A stretch of DNA of 12,587 nucleotides. Source: Sedimenticola sp. GTDB taxonomy: Bacteria > Pseudomonadota > Gammaproteobacteria > Chromatiales > Chromatiaceae. The stretch lies in assembly GCA_027038775.1 (NCBI GenBank), contig JALWGP010000125.1, forward strand, positions 1,717-14,303, read 5' to 3'. Shown in pieces: positions 6,567-12,587 of this stretch. Numbering within the stretch: the stretch's first letter is position 1; each line of letters starts with the position of its first letter. Position numbers and translations under genes: made by a program. The notes under the pieces are model-generated. The model was not told the DNA's origin, made no database searches, and saw nothing but the letters and a program-made list of their open reading frames with translations.

Positions 6567-7498
6567 CCAGTTCCCCCAAGGAAAATCCGCGTCCCACCCT
6601 GGTGGTTGCCACTTCTTCCCGGGCGCTCTTCGACCTGGACGAGTCCCATCGCGTCTTCGAGGAACAGGGGGTGGACGCCTATCACGAGTACCAGATCGAA
6701 CACGAGGACGACGTCCTCGAACCGGGTGTGGCCTTCTGCCTGGTGCGGAAACTCCTGCGTCTCAACGAGCTGTTCGACGGGCGTGTCAAGGTGGAGGTGG
6801 TGCTGCTGTCGCGGAACAGCGCGGACACCGGCCTGCGGGTGTTCAACTCTATTGAGCACCACGGCCTGGACATCACGCGCGCGGCCTTCACCGGCGGGCG
6901 CAGCCCTTTCGAGTATGCCTCGGTGTTGGGGGCCCATCTTTTTCTCTCTGCCGAACCGGAGGATGTGGCCAGGGCGCTCAAGGCGGGTGTGGCCGCGGCG
7001 ACCATCACACCCATGCCGGGCCGGAGAAAGGGGGAGGTGGACGGCCAGGTGCGCCAGGAGCAGCTGCGGATCGCCTTCGACGGGGACGCGGTGCTCTTCT
7101 CCGACGAGGCGGAGCGGGTCTACCGGAGCCAGGGGCTGGAGGCCTTCGAGGCGAGCGAGAAGGCGGCCGCGCACAAGCCGCTGGAGGCGGGGCCCTTCCG
7201 CCGTTTTCTCGAGGTGTTGCACCAGATGCAGACGCTGGCCAACGAGGGAACCTCGCCCATCCGCACCGCCCTGGTCACCGCAAGGGGGGCACCTGCCCAC
7301 GAACGGGTGATCCGCACGCTGCGGGCCTGGAACATCCGAATCGATGAGGCGCTGTTCCTGGGGGGCATGGACAAGAGTGCTTTTCTCAAGGCCTTCCAGG
7401 CCGACATCTTCTTCGATGACCAGAGCCACCACGTGAACTCGGCCGCACAGTTCGTGCCCGCGGGCCACGTGCCCCACGGCGTGGCCAACCAGGGCTGA
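6563..7498 (+). CDS. 5'-nucleotidase, cytosolic NT5C1A-like (PF06189 family)
   Basis: Hydrolyses nucleoside 5'-monophosphates (AMP or IMP type in characterised cN-I enzymes) to nucleoside and phosphate in the cytosol. The 311 residues show the cN-I signature throughout: VVATSSRALFDLDESH near the N-terminus, GGRSPFEYASVLGAHLFLS (111-129), and HAD-fold motifs FDGDAVLFSDE (172-182; nucleophile D173, acid/base D175), VTAR (238-241), K271 in GGMDK and IFFDDQ (281-286). All catalytic positions are intact. The GTG start lies in the sequence GTGA, overlapping the previous stop by 4 nt, which indicates translational coupling to the membrane protein. The family is known from vertebrate cytosolic nucleotidase IA and from scattered bacteria. 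Why it accompanies an RND/ParA cluster is not clear. No signal peptide is present, so it is not a periplasmic UshA-type enzyme. Confidence 0.92.
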   Translation: MTSSPKENPRPTLVVATSSRALFDLDESHRVFEEQGVDAYHEYQIEHEDDVLEPGVAFCLVRKLLRLNELFDGRVKVEVVLLSRNSADTGLRVFNSIEHHGLDITRAAFTGGRSPFEYASVLGAHLFLSAEPEDVARALKAGVAAATITPMPGRRKGEVDGQVRQEQLRIAFDGDAVLFSDEAERVYRSQGLEAFEASEKAAAHKPLEAGPFRRFLEVLHQMQTLANEGTSPIRTALVTARGAPAHERVIRTLRAWNIRIDEALFLGGMDKSAFLKAFQADIFFDDQSHHVNSAAQFVPAGHVPHGVANQG

Positions 7499-7513
7499 TC
7501 CGGACGGGCGGGC

Positions 7514-9607
7514 TCAGAGTTCGGCGTCGTAGACGATGCTGTCCACCGGCTCCTGGATGAAGTTGCCCTGGATGTAGTTCACCCCGATGTTCCACAGCAG
7601 CGCCAGCTGCGCCGCCTCCTCGATGTGGGTGACCACCGTCTTCACACCCTCCTTCTGCAACTGCTCGTTGTAGCTCTTGAGCAGTTCGCGGTGCTCCTTG
7701 TCCTTGGAGATGTTGCTGGCGGTGTCGGTCTCGAAGTAGATCATGTCGATGCCGAGGTGCCTCACCAGGTTGACCGCCTCCTGCTCGAAGGAGAAGTGGC
7801 TCAGGGCGATCTGGCAATTGATCTTTTTCAGGCCCTCGGTGAGCTGTTCCACCGCGTCGAGGTTTCGCATCACGTCGTGCTGCGAGACGATAAAGGTGAG
7901 CCAGGCGCCCTTGGCCTTGAACTCGCGCAGGCTGTCGCAGATCCATAGCAGCAGCGAGTCGTCGGTGATGGCGGCCGCCGAAAGGTTGATGAAGAAGTTG
8001 AGGCGCTGACCGTTCTTCCGGTGCTGGGCCAGCTCGCTGATGGCCTTGCGGATCATCCAGCGATCGATGTCCGCCAGCCGTTCCGCCTTTTCCGCTTCCG
8101 GCATGAACTCCGAGGGCTGCAGCAACTCGCCCTCGCCGTTGCGCAGGCGCAGGTAGACCACGTAGTGCTCCCGGCTGTTTCCGTGCAGGCTGACCACGGG
8201 CTGGTAGTAGGGAACGAAGAGGTCGTCGCGCTCCACCGCCTGGTCGATGAGCTGGATCATCTCCTCGTCCACGTCGCTCTGCACCGGAGCCGCGCGACGC
8301 AGGCTCTCGTCGAAGATCACCAGCCTCCGGTTCCTCTCCTGCGCGTGCTTGCAGGCCTGCAGGGCGTTGTGGACCAGGTCGTTCGCGCTGTGTGCGGGCG
8401 GATCGTTGGAGTAGGCCAGCCCGGCCACGAAGTAGGGCTGGTTGGGATCCTCTTCGTAGCGCTCGGCCAGCTTCCCGAGGAGGCGTTCGCCCACCGCCTT
8501 CGCGTCGGTGGCCAGGGTGCACAGCAGGGCAAACTGGTGTTCCCCATAGCGCGCCAGCAGGTCGGACTCGTAGGTGGATTCGTTGAGCAGGCGCGCGGTG
8601 TCGCGCAGCAGCTGGGTGGCCGGGTCCTGGCCGGCCTCGGCCACGAATTCCTTGAAGTTGGTGAGGTCGAAGATCAGCAGGCTCAGCCTCCCGGCATCGG
8701 CCTGGGCCTTTTTCAGTCGCTGCTCCAGTTGTTCCAGGAAGTACTTCCGGTTGTAGAGGCCGGTTTCCACGTCGTAGTGGGCCAGGTCCTCCAGCTGCAC
8801 ATTGGTGCGCGAGGAGCGGTCGGTGACGATCACCTGGGTGCACTCCTCCCCGTCCACCCGGGCCGGCGCGAAGCGCATTTCCACCGGAATGACGCGCCCC
8901 TTGTCGGTGACACAGTCGATCTTCACGTTCTCGGCGGTGTGCTCCTTCTCAAGCATGCGCAGAACAGGCTTGAACTTGAGGCGGTCCTCGCTGGCGATCA
9001 GGTCCATGAAGGGCAGGCCTTCCACCGCGTCGGCGTCCTCGTAGCCGAACAGGGAGAGGTAGGCGGGATTGGCGTGGATGTGCATGCCTTCATGGATGTA
9101 GGCCACCGCCTCCTGGACGCTTTCCGTGAGAAGCCGCCAGCGCTGCTCCATCTCCTCGGCGCGGGACTGGGCCTCCAGCAGCTTCCGCTTGGTGACCATG
9201 TTCTGCTGCTCGCGGTTCACCACGTAGATCAGGTGCGCGTGGTCGTGCCGCTGGATGATGTCCTGAGCACCGGTCTCCGCCGCAAAGAAGAGCTCCTCGC
9301 CCGGATCGTCGGAGAGCAGGATGAAGGAGGCGCGGGGAGACTGCCGCCGGATCTGGCGGATGGCCGTGGTGAAGTCGATCTCCTCGGCGTCGCAGTTCAC
9401 CAGCACCACGTCGGCGTGGCTGGACTCGAGAAACCGGTCCAGCTCCTCCTGGGTGTTGGCGGTGGTGAGGTGGATCGCCATGCCGGAATTTCTCAGCGTC
9501 TGCGCATAAAGATTGGCGTCGTCGGTGGGACAGCCCAGCACCAGCAGCTCGATTACATCGGTGAGGGGTGTGACGATCTGGATGATTCTTTCTGCGGTGG
9601 TATTCAT
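7514..9607 (-). CDS. FimX-like degenerate REC-PAS-GGDEF-EAL protein (c-di-GMP effector)
   Basis: 697 residues, close to FimX of Pseudomonas and Xanthomonas (about 690), which binds c-di-GMP and controls type IV pilus assembly and twitching. Order: REC-like domain (about 19-125) with N71 where the phospho-acceptor Asp should be; linker helix; PAS (about 150-265); GGDEF-like domain (about 275-435) opening AHYDVETGLYNRKYF, with active loop YGEHQ (354-358) for GGDEF; EAL-like domain (about 445-690). In the last, EAL-x-R reads VVYLR (483-487) and the metal loop DDFG reads SHFS (603-606). Neither synthase nor phosphodiesterase activity is expected, so it should be a sensor/effector. The ATG at 9607 is chosen because AGGGA lies 8 nt upstream; a longer frame would overlap the previous gene. 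It is second in a two-gene unit with the PilZ-like protein. It ends 15 nt from the convergent nucleotidase stop. Confidence 0.9.
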   Translation of the reverse strand: MNTTAERIIQIVTPLTDVIELLVLGCPTDDANLYAQTLRNSGMAIHLTTANTQEELDRFLESSHADVVLVNCDAEEIDFTTAIRQIRRQSPRASFILLSDDPGEELFFAAETGAQDIIQRHDHAHLIYVVNREQQNMVTKRKLLEAQSRAEEMEQRWRLLTESVQEAVAYIHEGMHIHANPAYLSLFGYEDADAVEGLPFMDLIASEDRLKFKPVLRMLEKEHTAENVKIDCVTDKGRVIPVEMRFAPARVDGEECTQVIVTDRSSRTNVQLEDLAHYDVETGLYNRKYFLEQLEQRLKKAQADAGRLSLLIFDLTNFKEFVAEAGQDPATQLLRDTARLLNESTYESDLLARYGEHQFALLCTLATDAKAVGERLLGKLAERYEEDPNQPYFVAGLAYSNDPPAHSANDLVHNALQACKHAQERNRRLVIFDESLRRAAPVQSDVDEEMIQLIDQAVERDDLFVPYYQPVVSLHGNSREHYVVYLRLRNGEGELLQPSEFMPEAEKAERLADIDRWMIRKAISELAQHRKNGQRLNFFINLSAAAITDDSLLLWICDSLREFKAKGAWLTFIVSQHDVMRNLDAVEQLTEGLKKINCQIALSHFSFEQEAVNLVRHLGIDMIYFETDTASNISKDKEHRELLKSYNEQLQKEGVKTVVTHIEEAAQLALLWNIGVNYIQGNFIQEPVDSIVYDAEL

Positions 9608-9615
9608 GATGTTTG

Positions 9616-9620
9616 TCCCT
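9616..9620 (-). promoter_or_regulatory. Ribosome binding site of the FimX-like gene
   Basis: On the minus strand AGGGA lies 8 nt before the ATG at 9607, within the 28-nt gap after the upstream stop. It decides the start against an in-frame upstream codon at 9712 that would add 35 residues overlapping the preceding gene. Confidence 0.6.
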
Positions 9621-9635
9621 GTGTCCCCTGCTTCT

Positions 9636-11489
9636 CTACAGCTCGTTCCAAAGGTCATCGAACAGTTCTTCGCCGGTATCAGGCTTCCCGTCCGGGCTCG
9701 CCGCGTCGACATACTCGAACTGGTAATGAACGAAATTGTTATTGGATTCGATCCAGCGGGTCAGCTTGATCTGGTGTTGCCCGAATTCGGTGATCAGGGT
9801 GGCAACGGTCCCCAGTTTGAAGACATGCGTGTTGGTGAGCAGACTCTGTTCGTGCTCGTTGGCGTCCTTGTTCGACAGCAGCAGGCATCGGTACTGGTTC
9901 TGCTGGGTGCCCGGTTTCCTGGAGGGGGCGACCAGGACGTCGGTGCAGCTTGGTGCGAGCACCTGCAGGCCCAGGTAGAGCTCGTTGTCGGTGTGGTGAC
10001 GCAGCCAGCGGGTCACCGCCACCCCGAACTCATCCGGCTTGTCGGAGGAGCGTACCCCCAGCACGTCGCCCACCCTCACCCGCATGGGATAGCTTTTCCT
10101 CCAGGAGAGGCAGTAGCCCTCCACGCTTTCGTTGTAGGTGAGGACCGCGAAGGGGCTCTCCTTTCGGGGGGTGTTGTGCGTGGGGGTGAGCTGGTCGTGT
10201 TCCGGTGTGCCCAGCAGGGTGCTGATGATCGCCTTGCTGTCCCCCAGCAGGGAGTCGCCATTGACGCTGTGCATCGGTGAATTGATGGCGAGGCTGCTGA
10301 ACACGCTGTCGTTCCAGGTGAGCCGGCTGGCCGGTGTCGGGGTCTTGTCGGCCGGCTCGGGGGGGATGGTCGCCTGTTCGGTTTCGGCCTCGCGCTGTTC
10401 CTCCAGCAGCCGGAGCAGGTTTCCGAGGCCGACGATGGCCTCGATCTCGCTACGGGTGTCGTTACGGGGGAACTTGCGTTCCAGCGACTTGGTCCAGTTG
10501 CGGATGAGAGGACGCAGCAGGGTCCGGGTGAGCCGTTGCTGGTCCTTTTCCAGGTAGGCGGGCGACTCCCATTCCGACTCCTCGAATTCCGTCCGCGCAT
10601 CGTCGATCACCCGGTTGACGTCCAGCGTGAGAAAACGGGCGTCCATTCTCTCGTTTTCGCTCAGGGAAGCCTTCGGTGGTTCGTCGGCCCAGAGGTTGAT
10701 GTAGAAGAGGCCGGTATTGCCCCGGGTTTCGTGGGAGGGCTTGAGGGTGGCCAGCTCCGCCCAGTAGGGGGCCTTCTCCTGGATGCGGCGGATCTGCGAC
10801 TGCCGCAGCCGATAGGGGTTGGTGGTGGAGAGCAGCGCCATGCTCTTGTAGACGTTCCCGATGCTGCGGGCGTTCTTCCTGGAGCGCAGGAAGCCGCGGT
10901 TCTCCTTGACCGCCACCTCCTCCACCTGGTTCTGGGCTGCCCAGGCATAGAGGTAGTTGGCTTCGCGCCAGAGCCCCTCGGGGTAGTCCCGGTAGACCAG
11001 GAGGTTGTGGAACATCTTCTGTCCCAGGTAAAGGATGGCGCGCTGCGCGGCCACGATGACCAGCTTCTGGTTGAAGTGGCGCTCGTCGCCCAGCACCTGG
11101 TCGAGGAAGAGGATCTTGTAGGCGTTGGCCACCTCGTCGCAGAGCGCGCTGGTGAGCTGGGCCGCCTTGCGCGCCTTGGACGAGAGCGGAAAGCCCACGT
11201 TGAAATAATGGCGCGCGATGTTGTGGTTGATGTAGCGCACCGGTTCCCGGAAGGACTCGATCACTTCGGTGCGGATCAGGGTGGGAATCTGGATGCGGTT
11301 GAAGGTGACCAGGGTGTTGTAGACCTGGCGTGCCGTCTCTCCGATGTTGGCCACCGGCAACTCCTCCGCCCAGCGACGCACCTCCCGGGGGTTGAGCAGG
11401 AAGGAGTCCTTCGGCGGAGCCGACTGCGCCGGGATGGAAAGCGCCTGGGAGGAGCGTTTCCGGAAGTCATCGTTGTTCTGATCAGCCAT
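9636..11489 (-). CDS. Large protein with C-terminal PilZ-like domain, probable c-di-GMP-linked regulator
   Basis: 617 residues, soluble, with no signal peptide or membrane segment. Residues about 30-370 are mostly helical with basic patches and match no domain I can name. A Pro/Thr-rich linker (about 372-390) follows, then a beta-rich C-terminal region. In that region NESVEGYCLSW (453-463) fits the [D/N]xSxxG motif of PilZ, followed by VGDVLGVR (473-480), a Trp-Leu segment (VTRWLRHH, 492-499) and YLGLQVLAP (505-513), a spacing typical of PilZ barrels. The upstream RxxxR arm that grips c-di-GMP is not obvious; the nearest basic pair is R442-K443. Ligand binding is therefore uncertain. The stop lies 28 nt before the FimX-like gene, so the two are probably co-transcribed. 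In Xanthomonas FimX works with a PilZ protein, which supports a functional pair, although that partner is much smaller. A protein-interaction scaffold is an alternative. Confidence 0.75.
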   Translation of the reverse strand: MADQNNDDFRKRSSQALSIPAQSAPPKDSFLLNPREVRRWAEELPVANIGETARQVYNTLVTFNRIQIPTLIRTEVIESFREPVRYINHNIARHYFNVGFPLSSKARKAAQLTSALCDEVANAYKILFLDQVLGDERHFNQKLVIVAAQRAILYLGQKMFHNLLVYRDYPEGLWREANYLYAWAAQNQVEEVAVKENRGFLRSRKNARSIGNVYKSMALLSTTNPYRLRQSQIRRIQEKAPYWAELATLKPSHETRGNTGLFYINLWADEPPKASLSENERMDARFLTLDVNRVIDDARTEFEESEWESPAYLEKDQQRLTRTLLRPLIRNWTKSLERKFPRNDTRSEIEAIVGLGNLLRLLEEQREAETEQATIPPEPADKTPTPASRLTWNDSVFSSLAINSPMHSVNGDSLLGDSKAIISTLLGTPEHDQLTPTHNTPRKESPFAVLTYNESVEGYCLSWRKSYPMRVRVGDVLGVRSSDKPDEFGVAVTRWLRHHTDNELYLGLQVLAPSCTDVLVAPSRKPGTQQNQYRCLLLSNKDANEHEQSLLTNTHVFKLGTVATLITEFGQHQIKLTRWIESNNNFVHYQFEYVDAASPDGKPDTGEELFDDLWNEL

Positions 11490-11702
11490 GGCTCGTGGTT
11501 GTCGTCCTGTCTCTGGTGACCCGGTGAAGGAGGGCGGTTCCGGAACCCGGGCGAACTCCTTGTGGCAGGGTAAGCGGCCCCAACAATTGATTTCGGCCCG
11601 ATCGGGAAGAAATTAACACATTATCAGAGGGCGGCTAAACAAATGTTTCTAAACCTTGATGGAGTAAACAGTTGTTGGGTTCACCAAGCCTCAGACGTGC
11701 CT
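11490..11702. other. Spacer between epmB and the PilZ-like gene, with palindromes and an AT-rich patch
   Basis: A 213-bp gap between two minus-strand genes. It contains a 12-bp perfect palindrome GGTTCCGGAACC (11536-11547), a 10-bp palindrome CCCGATCGGG (11597-11606), and an AT-rich part (about 11581-11672) in contrast to the GC-rich genes. The AT-rich part holds three copies of (C/G)TAAAC at 11635, 11649 and 11664, and the inverted pair AAACA-AA-TGTTT near 11637-11648. I see no clear intrinsic terminator for epmB. It is the likely promoter and operator region of the downstream pair. Confidence 0.5.
11620..11625 (-). promoter_or_regulatory. Candidate -10 box for the PilZ-like/FimX-like unit
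   Basis: On the minus strand GATAAT matches five of six positions of TATAAT and lies about 130 nt upstream of the ATG at 11489, inside the AT-rich part of the spacer. No good TTGACA-like box sits 16-18 bp further up, so an activator or another sigma factor may be needed if this is the promoter. Confidence 0.3.
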
Positions 11703-12587
11703 TCACAGGGGAAGCTTGGAAGCAGCTCCCGCCCGCTCCTCCACCAGGCGGGGCAACAGGTAACCCGGCAATTGCACTCGCATTTCCTCGTGCAGCGCCT
11801 TGGCGCGATTTTTCGACACCTCGAAGTGGGCCGCGCCGGAAACCTTGTCCAGTTGGTGAAGATAGTACGGCAACACCCCGATATCAAACAACTTTTCACA
11901 AAGTTCCGTTTGCAAGTCGAGCCGGTCGTTGATCCCTTTCAGGAGCACCGCCTGGTTGAGCAGGGTGACGCCTGCACGGCGCAGTGGGGTGAGCGCCGCG
12001 GCCAGGGCCGTGGTGACTTCCGCGGGATGGTTGGCGTGCAGCACCAAGGCGCACTTCAACCGGTTGCCGGCCAGCAGCCTCACGAGTCCTGCATCGATGC
12101 GCTGTGGAAGCACCACCGGCAGCCGGGTGTGGATGCGCAGGCGCCGGAGGTGGGGCAGCCGGGCGAGACCGTCCACCAGCCCCTGCAGCCGGGAGTCGGC
12201 CAGGGCCAGGGGGTCACCGCCGCTCAGGATCGCCTCGGACAGGGTCGGGTCCGCGGCCAGGGATTCGACCACGTCGCTCCAGTCCCGCGCGTCGGGCCGG
12301 TTCTCCTGGTAGGGGTAGTGGCGCCGGAAGCAGTAGCGGCAGTGGACGGCGCAGCTGCCGGTGGCGATCACCAGTGCCCGGCCGTGGTACTTGCGCAGCA
12401 CGCCGGGACCTGTCCGGGCGGGGCCATCGCCGGTGGGGTCCTCGCTGTAGCCGGGCGCCGCTTCCAGTTCCCGCGCCGAGGGCAGCACCTGCAGCACTAG
12501 GGGAGCCGCCCGGCCCCCCTTCTTCACCATCCCGCCGCAATAGCGGGCCACACGCAGGGGGAAGGCCGCCGCCGCGTCCGCCAGACG
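11703..12587 (-). CDS. epmB: EF-P beta-lysylation protein EpmB (lysine 2,3-aminomutase family), 5' partial
   Basis: Radical-SAM, PLP-dependent enzyme that turns (S)-alpha-lysine into (R)-beta-lysine, which EpmA then attaches to elongation factor P to help ribosomes through polyproline stretches. The frame stays open to the window edge, and the segment FPLRVARY before the in-frame GTG at 12551 aligns with an internal part of E. coli EpmB, so the true start lies beyond the window. Numbering from that GTG: cluster motif CAVHCRYC (67-74; C67, C71, C74), SAM-side motif LSGGDPL (109-115), RLRIHTRLPVV (137-147), GVTLLNQAVLL (194-204) and the PLP lysine K236 in YYLHQLDKVSGAAHF. All key residues are intact. 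The C-terminus is short, ending ASKLPL where E. coli runs on a little. efp and epmA are not in the window. Confidence 0.95.
   Translation of the reverse strand, partial: RLADAAAAFPLRVARYCGGMVKKGGRAAPLVLQVLPSARELEAAPGYSEDPTGDGPARTGPGVLRKYHGRALVIATGSCAVHCRYCFRRHYPYQENRPDARDWSDVVESLAADPTLSEAILSGGDPLALADSRLQGLVDGLARLPHLRRLRIHTRLPVVLPQRIDAGLVRLLAGNRLKCALVLHANHPAEVTTALAAALTPLRRAGVTLLNQAVLLKGINDRLDLQTELCEKLFDIGVLPYYLHQLDKVSGAAHFEVSKNRAKALHEEMRVQLPGYLLPRLVEERAGAASKLPL

Noticed and set aside
7386..8843. Open frame of 485 codons on the minus strand in another frame of the FimX-like gene
   Set aside because: It is Arg/Gly/Ala-rich, out of frame with recognisable GGDEF and EAL domain sequence, and runs through the convergent nucleotidase end.
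9608..9712. Longer N-terminus for the FimX-like protein
   Set aside because: It would overlap the end of the PilZ-like gene by 77 nt, while the ATG at 9607 has a well-placed AGGGA and gives a length close to FimX.
8021..9769. Open frame of 582 codons on the plus strand opposite the FimX-like gene
   Set aside because: It lies antisense to a clear REC-PAS-GGDEF-EAL gene, has a Val/His/Gln/Gly-rich composition with no domain, and no convincing ribosome site.
11490..11702. c-di-GMP riboswitch upstream of the PilZ-like gene
   Set aside because: The leader is long enough and the context tempting, but I could not trace the conserved GEMM helices or tetraloop-receptor elements.

Overview
The window reads as chromosomal DNA of a GC-rich gammaproteobacterium. 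The best taxonomic pointers are a proteobacterial EpmB (EF-P beta-lysylation), a FimX-like type IV pilus regulator and strong G/C bias at third codon positions. A sulfur-oxidising or Chromatiales-type host is a guess from the look of the proteins and was not tested. No mobile element, CRISPR array, tRNA or rRNA was seen. Coding density is very high and there is no gene-free stretch over 300 bases.

Left half, plus strand (1-7498): a five-gene run in one direction. (1) The C-terminal 318 residues of a periplasmic adaptor (membrane fusion protein). (2) An RND inner-membrane pump of 1363 residues, about 260 longer than its 12-helix core needs. The extra C-terminus carries one more hydrophobic segment, a Pro/Ala/Glu linker and a histone-H1-like lysine tail with four KKVA repeats encoded by a 12-bp tandem repeat. 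(3) A small orphan ParA/MinD-type ATPase with no ParB beside it. (4) A small single-span membrane protein with a methionine-rich helical periplasmic part. (5) A 5'-nucleotidase of the cytosolic NT5C1A type, starting on a GTGA overlap with gene 4. The spacer after the pump has a hairpin beginning in its stop codon and then a possible extended -10 box, so ParA and the genes after it may have their own transcription.

Right half, minus strand (12587-7514): the 5'-truncated epmB gene, a 213-bp relatively AT-rich spacer with palindromes, then a two-gene unit 28 nt apart. This unit encodes a 617-residue protein with a C-terminal PilZ-like module and a 697-residue REC-PAS-GGDEF-EAL protein whose REC, GGDEF and EAL signatures are all degenerate, as in FimX. 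The two clusters converge at 7498/7514 with 15 nt between stop codons.

The most original candidate is the pump-ParA pair. A membrane pump with a highly basic tail sits next to an orphan ParA-type ATPase, the class that positions large complexes using the nucleoid or membrane as a matrix. Basic segments are a known feature of ParA partner proteins. I infer, without proof, that this could be a device for positioning or segregating RND pumps. The minus-strand pair looks like a c-di-GMP effector module for surface behaviour or type IV pili.
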